From Candidatus Brocadiia bacterium (GTDB lineage: Bacteria > Planctomycetota > PUPC01 > DSUN01): a stretch of DNA of 14,351 nucleotides. Position numbers and translations under genes: made by a program. This document shows, piece after piece, positions 1 to 7,436 of the stretch. The notes beneath the pieces are model-generated. The model made no database searches. It was not told the DNA's origin and saw only the letters and a program-made list of their open reading frames with translations. The stretch spans positions 1 through 14,351 of the forward strand of contig JADHXT010000043.1 of the NCBI GenBank assembly GCA_016782825.1, given 5' to 3'. Position 1 is the stretch's first letter; each line of letters starts with the position of its first letter.

Positions 1-36
1 CTTGCAATCCATCCGTTGTGTGCTACACTGTGTCAT

Positions 37-108
37 TACCAGGTCGTCCTTTCTTCGTGCCATAATCCCTTCGTGACACAGGAATTATAGCACAAAGGCG
101 ACCTGGTA
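37..108. repeat. Long imperfect inverted repeat (hairpin of about 24 bp)
   Basis: The outer arms 37-46 (TACCAGGTCG) and 99-108 are perfectly complementary. They continue inward with 48-52 against 94-98, 57-60 against 90-93 and 62-66 against 84-88. The pairing is broken only by one bulged base (47), a four-base bulge (53-56) and one mismatch (61/89). The loop covers 67-83. A competing 8-base pairing exists between 28-35 (CTGTGTCA) and 74-81. The element starts 27 bases past the stop codon of the minus-strand cohesin gene. It could end that transcript, but it is larger than an ordinary terminator and has no T-tract. A small non-autonomous repeat element is another possibility. The pairing is seen directly; the role is unknown. 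Confidence 0.6.
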
Positions 109-134
109 CCCACCCCACTGGTGAGAAATGCGGG

Positions 135-878
135 CTAGGATTCCTGAAGAGGCGCGCCACAGTCCGCGCAGAAACGCGTTCCAGCCTTGACTCGTGCGCC
201 ACAGCCCCCGCAGAAGGCCGTTCGCTTCCCATCTTCCGTTGGGCGTTTCGAGACAGTCGAAACAGGGGGAGCCTCCGCGGCCGTTCCCTTGGGCTTCCGC
301 TTGGCAGCTACGACGATCACGGTGAGCAGAACCACCAGCCCTCCGCCAATGGCCGCGATCAGGGCCACTGGCACCCCACCGCCGCCCACCGTGAACTTCC
401 CAGGCTCCACGGTGACCAGCATCTCATACGGCGGCGCGTCAGGCTTCGTGTTGTCCCAGGCCTGCACCTGCTCCAGGCGCAGCTCGCAGTGCTGGCCGCC
501 CTGGCCCTTGACGGTGAAGATGGCCTTCAGGAGCGTGCCGTCGCCGCTGATGGACTCCCGCGCCGGGGCGTTCATGACCACGCGAAGCCGTCCGGGGGAG
601 ACGACGTTGTGGCCGACCGTGATCTCCTGAGGCATGGAGCCCTTCTCGACGGTTGGGGCATCCAGGATCGCGGGGTCGTAGACCAGTTCCATCTGGAGGG
701 CGCCGAGCTGCTGCGCGGCGCGGATGTTGATGGGGACCTCGGCCTTCGAGCCGCTCGCCCCCTCGACGGAGCCGACGACGAGCGTGACCGACGAGGCCCA
801 TGCCACCAGCGACACAACCAAGGCCAGCGACAGCGCCAGCAGCGCGCTCTGCGCAAACCGCCACTTGCCGTTCTGCAT
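135..878 (-). CDS. Membrane-anchored cohesin-domain protein with C-terminal zinc ribbon
   Basis: This 247-residue protein starts with a hydrophobic signal segment (about 5-29). A cohesin-like beta domain follows (about 31-164), with the typical ELVYDPAIL stretch and a late IFTVKG strand. Next come a Gly linker, a transmembrane helix (about 169-192), a basic stop-transfer patch (KRKPK), a flexible Pro/Ser/Thr linker, and a zinc ribbon with Cys223, Cys226, Cys237 and Cys240. The basic patch implies that the cohesin lies outside and the ribbon in the cytosol. Cohesins bind dockerins, and the gene 20 bases upstream encodes one, so the two are probably an operon and may bind each other. The ATG at 878 is chosen because AGGAG sits 7 bases before it. 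The domain calls are fairly secure. Dockerin partner, cleavage of the N-terminal segment and any signalling role are inference. Confidence 0.8.
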   Translation of the reverse strand: MQNGKWRFAQSALLALSLALVVSLVAWASSVTLVVGSVEGASGSKAEVPINIRAAQQLGALQMELVYDPAILDAPTVEKGSMPQEITVGHNVVSPGRLRVVMNAPARESISGDGTLLKAIFTVKGQGGQHCELRLEQVQAWDNTKPDAPPYEMLVTVEPGKFTVGGGGVPVALIAAIGGGLVVLLTVIVVAAKRKPKGTAAEAPPVSTVSKRPTEDGKRTAFCGGCGARVKAGTRFCADCGAPLQES

Positions 879-898
879 TCGGGTTCTCCTGGCTTCTC

Positions 899-2617
899 TT
901 AGCCCTTGATGCCCAGCACACGGTTGCGGATCAGGCGGGCATCCGCCGCCGTCACCTGCCCGTCCTTGTCCACGTCCGCCCGCGCGTTGTGCGGAAGGAG
1001 TTCGACCGAGATCTTCAGGGCCATCAACACATCATCCATACTCACCTTGCCATCCCCGTTGACGTCGCCGGGGAGGAAGCCGCCTTCGTCGGTGATCTGG
1101 ACTTCGCCGTCGATCGTCGCAATCTTGGCCGGTGCGCCGCCGGCGGCTGATGCCTTGCGCACCACCAGGCGGAGAGTCGTCCGGCTGCCGGCCCGGCCGA
1201 TGGCCTTGAAGGCCACCTGGGCGAGGGTGCCATTGGCGCTGCTGATGCCGCCGGTCTTCGGCACGAGGCCGACCTGGACCACCCCCCGTTTGGCCGTATT
1301 GGCCTCGAACTCGGCCCCCGCGAGGAGGTTTCCTTTGACGACGTTGCCCACGGCCTGCACGACACTCGGGTCGTACTCCAGGTTGAAGTTGAGGTCGATC
1401 AGGCCGGCTCCCTTGAGCAGCGAGATGGGCACCGTCGCCGTCTCGCCGGTCTTGGCCTTGCGCGCCTCGGCCCGCAGGGTCATGCCGGCGACGGCGGTCG
1501 GCCCGGGGATGGTGCCAGGTTCTGGAGGCGACGGCGGGTCGGGAGGCACCACGGTTGCTGGACCGCCGCCCCGCACCCAGGTAGACGTGCCGGTCTGCCC
1601 AGTACTGTACCGCACGGTGACGTTGGCCGAGCGGCCGCCGGCAGCGAAAATCGCTTCGTACTTTGCGGTCGCCTTGCCGTCATTCGAGACGATGTCCATG
1701 GTCATCTTGTTGCCGGTGACCACCGCGGTGCCGCGGGCGATGCCACCTTTCTCGACGGCGGCGTAGCGCCCGCCGCCCAGCGGCGTGAAGGTCCACGTCT
1801 CGCCTGTGGCCTCGTGCTGCCAGACGCCCACAATGTTCTGACCCGTTCCAGGCTCCACCACGGGCGGCGAGGGAGGCTGGGCCGGCGGCGCACCGCCCTT
1901 CCAGGCGTAGACGTAATGGTAGGACCGCCACTGGTTGCCCCAATTCATCAGGACGCCAAGGTCCAGGAGCGTCTGCTTGCCCTCCTGTCGGCCCGCCTTG
2001 GAGTCGGGAATCGTGGCCGAGCCCGTGAAGGTGACCTTGCCTGTCGAGCCGTACACCTGTTCAGTGGACGACGGCCTGGCGTAGTTTCCGAAGGAGACCC
2101 CTGTCCTGCCATTCTTGTCCGCCAGAGGGATTCCGTCGATGTTCCCACCCCTTCTGTTGGTCAGGGCGAGCCAGCCCCCGCCACCCCAGCCCTGTCCCCT
2201 GTTCGGGTGCGAGTTGGTCTCGATGGTGGCATGGAAACTCATCGTCACCTGCTTGCCGGGCACAAGGGCCACGGGCGGCGCCAACCAGCTATACCGGACG
2301 GACAGGGTCTGCTTATCCTGCTGAGCCGGGTCGATGAAGGCCGACGACGTCGAAAGCACGTTTCCCTCCGAGCAGGTCCAGTGGACCACCCGCGGATCGG
2401 CAGCTTCCGAAGGGGATACCTCCCCCACCAACGCATCGACCCGCAGCAAGGCCCAGTAGCCGACCGGCGCCGCCTCCCCATAGCTGACGGCCGGACACAC
2501 GACGCCCAATGCCAGACAGGCCAGTGCACCCAGGCCGATCCACGCCGCCACAGGACTTCGCGGGCAGAAGGCCCCACGGGCAGACCGCGCGGAACGGCGG
2601 CAGTCGAGAGAAACCAT
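899..2617 (-). CDS. Exported multidomain protein with cohesin and type I dockerin domains
   Basis: This is a 572-residue secreted protein. A signal peptide (about 1-47, AAWIGLGALACLALGVV core) precedes an unrecognised beta-rich domain (50-240) and a Pro-rich linker. A small lipocalin-like beta domain follows (261-349, GVWQHEATGETWTFTPLGGG), then a second Pro-rich linker, a cohesin domain (375-508, FNLEYDPSVV) and a C-terminal dockerin (516-571). The dockerin has two EF-hand-like calcium loops, DVNGDGKVSMDD and DVDKDGQVTAAD. No catalytic domain is recognised, so this looks like a structural or adaptor protein. The frame stays open upstream to 2833, but that extension lies upstream of the predicted promoter. 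ATG 2617 has AGGGG about 8 bases before it and begins a proper signal peptide. It is the first gene of the operon with the membrane cohesin. Confidence 0.82.
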   Translation of the reverse strand: MVSLDCRRSARSARGAFCPRSPVAAWIGLGALACLALGVVCPAVSYGEAAPVGYWALLRVDALVGEVSPSEAADPRVVHWTCSEGNVLSTSSAFIDPAQQDKQTLSVRYSWLAPPVALVPGKQVTMSFHATIETNSHPNRGQGWGGGGWLALTNRRGGNIDGIPLADKNGRTGVSFGNYARPSSTEQVYGSTGKVTFTGSATIPDSKAGRQEGKQTLLDLGVLMNWGNQWRSYHYVYAWKGGAPPAQPPSPPVVEPGTGQNIVGVWQHEATGETWTFTPLGGGRYAAVEKGGIARGTAVVTGNKMTMDIVSNDGKATAKYEAIFAAGGRSANVTVRYSTGQTGTSTWVRGGGPATVVPPDPPSPPEPGTIPGPTAVAGMTLRAEARKAKTGETATVPISLLKGAGLIDLNFNLEYDPSVVQAVGNVVKGNLLAGAEFEANTAKRGVVQVGLVPKTGGISSANGTLAQVAFKAIGRAGSRTTLRLVVRKASAAGGAPAKIATIDGEVQITDEGGFLPGDVNGDGKVSMDDVLMALKISVELLPHNARADVDKDGQVTAADARLIRNRVLGIKG

Positions 2618-2762
2618 TTCCAGTCCCCTCTTGAAGGTGATTTCCAGGACTCTGTAACTTGGACCCCGTTGAAACTGGCGCCGGCCCGGGGGCTCCTCCA
2701 CGACCACCTCGTGGGGCCGAGTGTTGCCGCGTGTCGTATCGCATTGCTGATCGTCGGGCGTG

Positions 2763-2791
2763 ATTATATCCTCGGATTCATTGGGAGTCAA
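2763..2791 (-). promoter_or_regulatory. Sigma-70-type promoter of the cohesin/dockerin operon
   Basis: Read on the minus strand, TTGACT (2791-2786) is followed after exactly 17 bases by a perfect TATAAT (2768-2763). Transcription would start near 2756 and leave a leader of about 139 bases before the ATG at 2617. The leader contains a 6-bp hairpin (2698-2703 against 2709-2714). The promoter position argues against the longer reading frame that begins at 2833. Confidence 0.7.
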
Positions 2792-3093
2792 TACCAGGCC
2801 ATGGCGAGCCAGGCGCGAGGCGAACGACCGCAAGTCACCACCAGCAAGGAGAAGAACCGACCCGCCAGCTACTTCACCATCGGCGTCCGATTACTCGAGC
2901 GAGACCCTGCATGCCTCGGCACCCGCCTGGATGCCCTCCATGCCGCATAGATGAAACCGGAGGCGGGCCAGCGGCTCACCTTTCCTGCTCGGCGGGCGGC
3001 GACCTACGGGGAACCCACGTCAGGAACCGGGAACCACAATCTCGCGTTGGATCGCCACGAGCACGGAATACGACCCCAGCGCCGAACCGTTCA
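2792..3093. other. Intergenic stretch between divergent promoters; no gene seen
   Basis: About 300 bases separate the minus-strand promoter of the cohesin operon from the plus-strand promoter at 3094. Short open frames cross it, but none has a ribosome site, a recognisable product or a convincing start. I saw no RNA gene, repeat or strong palindrome here. Confidence 0.5.
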
Positions 3094-3122
3094 TTGACTC
3101 CATCGCACGGCGCCGCTATGCT
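3094..3122 (+). promoter_or_regulatory. Sigma-70-type promoter upstream of the short ORF and nth
   Basis: TTGACT (3094-3099) and TATGCT (3117-3122) are separated by 17 bases, the same spacing as the other promoters in this window. Transcription would begin near 3129. It would cover the short ORF and then nth, which has no closer promoter that I can see. Confidence 0.5.
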
Positions 3123-3149
3123 GGCGGCGTGAACGCACCCTCAAGAAGG

Positions 3150-3293
3150 ATGAATGCCTGCATCGCCATGCTGGCCTTCGCACTGCTGCTGGGCACGGTC
3201 GCCCAGGGACGCCCGCTTCCGCCACTGGTCCGCAGGGCCTACGAGCTCTGCTCTGGAGGCACCGTGAAGGGAGGATGCGAGCGTTCATCTTGA
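3150..3293 (+). CDS. Short ORF with signal-peptide-like N-terminus (hypothetical, possibly a truncated gene)
   Basis: This open frame encodes 47 residues from ATG 3150, or 54 from an in-frame GTG at 3129. Residues 3-19 (ACIAMLAFALLLGTVAQ) form a hydrophobic core, followed by a polar tail with two cysteines that ends in ERSS. The first two thirds use G/C-ending codons as the neighbours do; the last dozen codons are less biased. It lies just downstream of the promoter at 3094-3122 and 32 bases before nth. The predicted transcription start falls on the GTG, so leaderless translation is possible. ATG 3150 has no properly spaced ribosome site. It could be a small exported peptide, the stump of a deleted exported protein, or chance. 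I do not recognise a family. Confidence 0.3.
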   Translation: MNACIAMLAFALLLGTVAQGRPLPPLVRRAYELCSGGTVKGGCERSS

Positions 3294-3325
3294 TACCCCC
3301 ACCCCCATCCGAAAGGAAGCCCGCT

Positions 3326-3991
3326 ATGGAACCCCTCGCCCCGCGCAAGGCCCGCGTGCGCAAGCTCATCACCCGTCTTAAGAAACTCTACCCCGACCCG
3401 AAGTGCATGCTTGATTTCGAGACGCCACTCGAGCTGCTCGTGGCCACCATCCTGGCCGCCCAGTGCACCGACGAGCGGGTGAACCTCACCACCCCCGCGC
3501 TCTTCGCCCGATACCGCACGGCGCAGGACTACGCCAGCGTCTCGCAGGCCGAGCTGGAGGCCCTCATCCGCAGTTGCGGCACCTTCCGCCGCAAGGCCGA
3601 GGGCATCCGCAAGGCGTGCCAGACGCTCCTCGACCAGCACGGCGGGCGGGTGCCGCGCGACCTCGATGCACTGGCCGACCTGCCCGGCGTGGGCCGCAAG
3701 ACGGGCAACGTGGTGATGGGCTGCGCCTTCGGCGTGCCGAGCGTCATCGTGGACACCCACGTGCTGCGGCTCACCGGCCGCCTGGGCCTGGCCACGCCGC
3801 ACAACGTGGAGAAGAAGTACGCCGACAAGATCGAGCAGGAACTGCTGGCCGTGGTGCCGCCGAAGGAGCGGACGGTGTTCTCCCACCAACTGACCTACCA
3901 CGGCCGGGCGGTGTGCGTGGCGCGCAAGCCGCGCTGCCCCGAGTGCGTCATTGCCTCGCTCTGCCCGTTCCCCGAGAAGACCGTGGCGTAG
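3326..3991 (+). CDS. nth: Endonuclease III (DNA glycosylase/AP lyase)
   Basis: This 221-residue protein is close to the usual length for endonuclease III, a base-excision-repair enzyme that removes oxidised pyrimidines and cuts the abasic strand. The helix-hairpin-helix reads LPGVGRKTGNVV, with the catalytic lysine at residue 125. The catalytic aspartate is Asp143 in VDTHVLRLTGRLG. The C-terminal iron-sulphur loop has exact Nth spacing, C-x6-C-x2-C-x5-C (Cys197, 204, 207, 213). The frame is open 17 codons further upstream, but ATG 3326 is chosen because GAAAGGAAG sits 6 bases before it and the upstream residues look non-coding. It is probably transcribed from the promoter at 3094. It converges on the LEPR-XLL gene. 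All key residues are present, so it should be active. Confidence 0.95.
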   Translation: MEPLAPRKARVRKLITRLKKLYPDPKCMLDFETPLELLVATILAAQCTDERVNLTTPALFARYRTAQDYASVSQAELEALIRSCGTFRRKAEGIRKACQTLLDQHGGRVPRDLDALADLPGVGRKTGNVVMGCAFGVPSVIVDTHVLRLTGRLGLATPHNVEKKYADKIEQELLAVVPPKERTVFSHQLTYHGRAVCVARKPRCPECVIASLCPFPEKTVA

Positions 3992-4024
3992 AGTGAAAGT
4001 GGAAGGGGAAGAGAAACCAGACGC

Positions 4025-4106
4025 GGCGCGCCTGCGCGTGCGCCGGACTTGTAGGGGCAGGTCCCGTCATCCTGGCCCCCTCAGGATGTGCGACACCCGT
4101 TGGTGT
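4025..4106. terminator. Cluster of three hairpins between convergent genes
   Basis: Three stem-loops follow one another between the ends of nth and the LEPR-XLL gene. The first is 4025-4031 against 4038-4044 (7 bp with one G-T pair). The second is CATCCTG 4068-4074 against 4082-4088 (7 bp, 7-base loop). The third is ACACC 4093-4097 against 4102-4106 (5 bp, CGTT loop). None has a following T-run, so they are weak as intrinsic terminators. Their position suits a two-way transcription stop. Confidence 0.35.
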
Positions 4107-4125
4107 GATCGGTGTACTCGTTCTG

Positions 4126-4177
4126 GCCGAACGGATCGAGCCCACGTGGCGGCAGCACTGGCGGGATAGCGAGCTGT
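4126..4177 (+). repeat. Partial copy of the leuS 5' coding end
   Basis: Bases 4134-4170 match leuS bases 7534-7570 with a single mismatch (36 of 37). The match extends upstream through GCCGA (4126-4130 against 7529-7533) after a three-base insertion (4131-4133). Translated in the leuS frame, the copy reads AERIEPTWRQHWRDSEL, compared with AEIEPKWRQHWRDSGL in leucyl-tRNA synthetase. There is no start codon at the right place and the frame soon diverges, so this is a remnant, not a gene. It ends about 30 bases from the stop codon of the LEPR-XLL gene, which is thus bracketed by two direct copies 3.4 kb apart. Confidence 0.8.
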
Positions 4178-4207
4178 GCCGCCGCGAGCCCGATGCAGTG
4201 GCGCCGC

Positions 4208-7200
4208 CTACGCCGACGGGCCGTAGTACTCGAAGCGGACCGCGTCGGCCACCACGTAGCCGCCGGCGTCCGCGCTGATGGCCACGAAGCCGCCGACGTT
4301 GAAGCTGTATATGCCCAGGCTCACCCATTCGCCGCCATCGTGGCGCTGGTCGACCTCCACGTCGTCGCGGACGCCGTCGTGGATGACGCTGTACGTGACG
4401 TTGCTGCTGCAGACCGAGTAGGACACCCAGTTGGCGAAGACCTCCCAGTAGCCGGCTCCGACGGCAGGGAAGATCCACGAGGCGGCCGCGTCGGCTGCCG
4501 TGGGCGGGTAGTAGGCGAAACTGCCGGCGAAGCCGTAGGGGAGTGTCGGCCAGACGACGGGAGCGGAGTTGAAGCGGTCGGGGTCCGTGTTGTCGATGTC
4601 CACGACCGCGTCGAAGGCATACTGGTACTCGACCGTCGTGCCGGGCGGGATGAAGAGGCCTCCCACGTCCCGGACGCCCGTGACGGTGACGGTGTGCGGG
4701 CCGTCCCAGGGCGTCTGGACGCTGGTTTCCAGGAGGACCTCGGTGTGGTCGTTCACGAGGGTCGGCGTGGCCGAGAGGACCCCGACGCCGTGGTTGATGG
4801 CGTAGTTGTCCACATCGGCCGCCGTGGTGTAGTCCATCACCTCGCCGAAGATCACGTTCACCCGATAGGCAGGGTCGCCGTCCATCTGCACCCAGTGGGC
4901 TCCCGCGATGGCGGGAACCTTGTAGTCTCCTCCCACGTAGTCGAAGCGCGCCGCGTCGGCGACCACATAGCCCCTGGCGTCGTTGTTCAGTGTGACACTG
5001 GCGGGCCCCGCATCGAAGGGGTACCAGCCAAGGTGGTACCATCCGCCGTCGTCCATCTGCTGATTCACGAGCACCTGCGAGCTGCCGCCGGCATGGTGCA
5101 CGATGTACGACGCGGCGGTGGTGCAGACGGGGAAGTGCTCCCACTTGACCGAGACCTCGTACATGCCGGCCTCGGGGAGGACGGCCTCCCACTCGACGGT
5201 GCTGCTCCCCGCGCCCGGCCCAGTGAAGACGAAGCTGCCGAAGACGCCCGCAGGATAGGGCCGCCACGTGCCCGTCAGGACGTGGAACCCCGCCTCCGAG
5301 TTGTCGACGACCTGGAAGTGCGCCCCGACGGGGGTGAAGACCTCATACTGGGCCAGGCTGCCGGGGAAGATCACGTTGCCCAATGCATCGCGGACGTTGT
5401 TCACCGTGACGGTGTGCATGCCCACCGCCTGGGCCGACGTGACGAGGTAGACAGTCTGCCCATCATCCTCCAGAATAGCCACATCCACGGTCACCCCGCC
5501 CGAGATGGTGTAGTTGCCCCAGTGTGTGGCGGAGGCGGGGTCCATGCGCTCGCCGAAGAAGACGCGCAAGCGGTTACTCGAGTACGTCTGCGCGCCGGTG
5601 ATCTTGGGCGGCTGGAGGTCGGGGCCGAGGTACTCGTAGCGCAGCGCGTCGGCCACCACGTAGCCGTTGGCGTCGTCGGTGAGGGTCACCGTGGGGAAGC
5701 CGGCCTCGAGAGGGAAGGTGCCGAGGAGATTCCATTGCTCGCTGTTGACACGCTGGTCCACCATGACGTCGGTCGTTCCGGCAGCGTGCTCGATGGTGTA
5801 CGTGGCATCGCTGGCGCTCGTCGAGTAGGACACGTGGCGCTCGTAGATCTCGTACCAGCCGTCCATCTTGATGTAGGGGGACCACTGCACTCCGTTGACG
5901 CCCGTTCCTGCGGCGTGGTAGTGGAAGGAGCCGTCGTAGCCCACGGGATACTCCGGCCACACGTCGGAACCGGGGCGGAGGAAGAAGCGGGCCGAGCTGT
6001 CGTCCACGATGAAATCGGTGTCTTCGGCCGCCTGGTACTCGATCGTCGAGCCGGGGGCGATGAGGTTGCCCAGCACGTCCTCCACGTGGCTCACGGTGAG
6101 GGTGTACGGGCCGCTCCAGGGGTCGTGGTCGGGCAGCACGTTCAGCCGCACCACCATCTGGTCCTCGGACAGGTAGGCGCCGGTCACGTCGAGGCCGCGG
6201 TCGATCGTGTAGTTGCCCGTGTCTTCGGCGGTGGTCGGGTCGAGGGGCTCGTTGAAGCGCACGGTGACGGTGCGCTGGCTGCGCGCCGCGGCGTACTCGA
6301 GGGTGGGCGGCGTGGTGTCGATTCCGGCCGGCACGATCCGCACCGCATCTGCCACCACGTAGCCATCGACGTCGTCCGCCAAGGTGACGACGTTCCAGCC
6401 GGATATCAGCGGGTAGATGCCGAGGCTGACCCACTCGTCGCCGTTCGCCCGCTGGTCCATTCGCACGGTGGTCGAGCCGCCGGCGTGGTGGACGGTGAAG
6501 GGCGCGTCGGACGCGTTGGTGGGGTACGCGGGCCAGCGGGCCTGCACGTCCCACAGGCCATCAAAAGGGTAGGGCAGGAGGAACTCCCACGCGCACACGG
6601 CGCCCCCCGCGCCTGGCACCGCATACCTGATGTCTCCCGCGTACCCCGAGGCGAACGTGTACCACGCGCCCGAATCGGTCTCGAAGCCCACGTCGCCGTT
6701 ATCCACCAGTGGGGCGTTCATGACGCTCACGTCGTCGAAGGCGCGCCCGTCGGTCCCCCAGGAGTAGTTGTCGTACTGCTGGAACTTGATGCGGAAGTCG
6801 CTGGTGTAGGACACGCCGGCGGCGGCCGCCGCCGCATCGAGGTCGAAGGACCGGCGGTCGAAGCTCCCGGCCAGGTCCGTCAGCCGGTGCCAGTGTATCC
6901 CATCTGCGCTGAACGCCACGCCGTCGCACTCCTCGTGGTTGGTGAACGGATAGTCGGGCATCCCGTCGACCTCGTCCCCGTTGCTGGTATGGTCGAAGGT
7001 CACGATGACGTTCGACTCGCCAGCGAGGTCCAGATGCAGGATGGCCTCGTTAAGCGACGACGAACCACCGTCCACCGAATCGTCCATGCGCATCGAGCTG
7101 GCGACGCCGACAATGCGCCCATCGGCGGACGAGTAGTAGTCCCAGCCGTCGGGCTCACCGGGCAGGCCCGTGGCGAAATCCTCGACGACGGGCAGCGCTT

Positions 7201-7294
7201 GCGGCGCGCCATCGAGCAGGAGCCGCGGCTCGAGCTGCTCGAGCGCGAGCGGACGGGGCCGAGAGTTCCGCCGGCGGCGGGAGAGCGTGGCCAT
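4208..7294 (-). CDS. LEPR-XLL surface protein with four golvesin-like and three Ig-like modules
   Basis: This 1028-residue protein begins with a basic stretch and the LEPR-XLL motif (EQLEPRLLLDG, 19-29), known at the N-terminus of large exported planctomycete proteins. A beta-sandwich-like region (about 35-193) follows. Four modules resembling the golvesin C-terminal domain then lie at about 197-323, 427-557, 657-788 and 895-1026; each ends in a GYVVADAxR signature. They alternate with three SbsA-type Ig-like modules (325-424, 559-655, 790-893), marked by NYxI and the DPWSGPYTLTV / TPWDGPHTVTV type of strand. No catalytic site is recognised, so carbohydrate binding or adhesion is an inference. 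ATG 7294 is chosen over the open frame up to 7708 because AGGGG sits about 8 bases before it, the motif follows directly, and the promoter lies between the two. It is divergent from leuS and convergent with nth. Confidence 0.85.
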   Translation of the reverse strand: MATLSRRRRNSRPRPLALEQLEPRLLLDGAPQALPVVEDFATGLPGEPDGWDYYSSADGRIVGVASSMRMDDSVDGGSSSLNEAILHLDLAGESNVIVTFDHTSNGDEVDGMPDYPFTNHEECDGVAFSADGIHWHRLTDLAGSFDRRSFDLDAAAAAAGVSYTSDFRIKFQQYDNYSWGTDGRAFDDVSVMNAPLVDNGDVGFETDSGAWYTFASGYAGDIRYAVPGAGGAVCAWEFLLPYPFDGLWDVQARWPAYPTNASDAPFTVHHAGGSTTVRMDQRANGDEWVSLGIYPLISGWNVVTLADDVDGYVVADAVRIVPAGIDTTPPTLEYAAARSQRTVTVRFNEPLDPTTAEDTGNYTIDRGLDVTGAYLSEDQMVVRLNVLPDHDPWSGPYTLTVSHVEDVLGNLIAPGSTIEYQAAEDTDFIVDDSSARFFLRPGSDVWPEYPVGYDGSFHYHAAGTGVNGVQWSPYIKMDGWYEIYERHVSYSTSASDATYTIEHAAGTTDVMVDQRVNSEQWNLLGTFPLEAGFPTVTLTDDANGYVVADALRYEYLGPDLQPPKITGAQTYSSNRLRVFFGERMDPASATHWGNYTISGGVTVDVAILEDDGQTVYLVTSAQAVGMHTVTVNNVRDALGNVIFPGSLAQYEVFTPVGAHFQVVDNSEAGFHVLTGTWRPYPAGVFGSFVFTGPGAGSSTVEWEAVLPEAGMYEVSVKWEHFPVCTTAASYIVHHAGGSSQVLVNQQMDDGGWYHLGWYPFDAGPASVTLNNDARGYVVADAARFDYVGGDYKVPAIAGAHWVQMDGDPAYRVNVIFGEVMDYTTAADVDNYAINHGVGVLSATPTLVNDHTEVLLETSVQTPWDGPHTVTVTGVRDVGGLFIPPGTTVEYQYAFDAVVDIDNTDPDRFNSAPVVWPTLPYGFAGSFAYYPPTAADAAASWIFPAVGAGYWEVFANWVSYSVCSSNVTYSVIHDGVRDDVEVDQRHDGGEWVSLGIYSFNVGGFVAISADAGGYVVADAVRFEYYGPSA

Positions 7295-7379
7295 GGCGGG
7301 TTCCCCTGGGGGTGTGTGAGCCGGGCAATCACGGCACGTAGCCGCACCTTTCCCGGGAGAGCCGGCCACGTTGTCGGGC

Positions 7380-7408
7380 ATGCTAGCGCGGCTATGCCCG
7401 GATGTCAA
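7380..7408 (-). promoter_or_regulatory. Promoter of the LEPR-XLL gene
   Basis: On the minus strand a perfect TTGACA (7408-7403) is followed after 17 bases by TAGCAT (7385-7380), four of six matches to TATAAT. The predicted start near 7373 gives a leader of about 79 bases. It is arranged back to back with the leuS promoter. Confidence 0.55.
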
Positions 7409-7436
7409 GCGCGCGGGTGCCGCCGACGGGCGGATG

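Noticed and set aside
2618..2833. A 72-residue N-terminal extension of the cohesin/dockerin protein
   Set aside because: It would place a charged segment before the signal peptide and start upstream of the TTGACT-17-TATAAT promoter. ATG 2617 has a ribosome site and a normal signal peptide.
4134..4207. An intact second aminoacyl-tRNA synthetase gene starting in the convergent gap
   Set aside because: The similarity to leuS fades after about 50 bases, there is no start codon in the right place, and the frame runs into the opposite-strand LEPR-XLL gene without further synthetase motifs.
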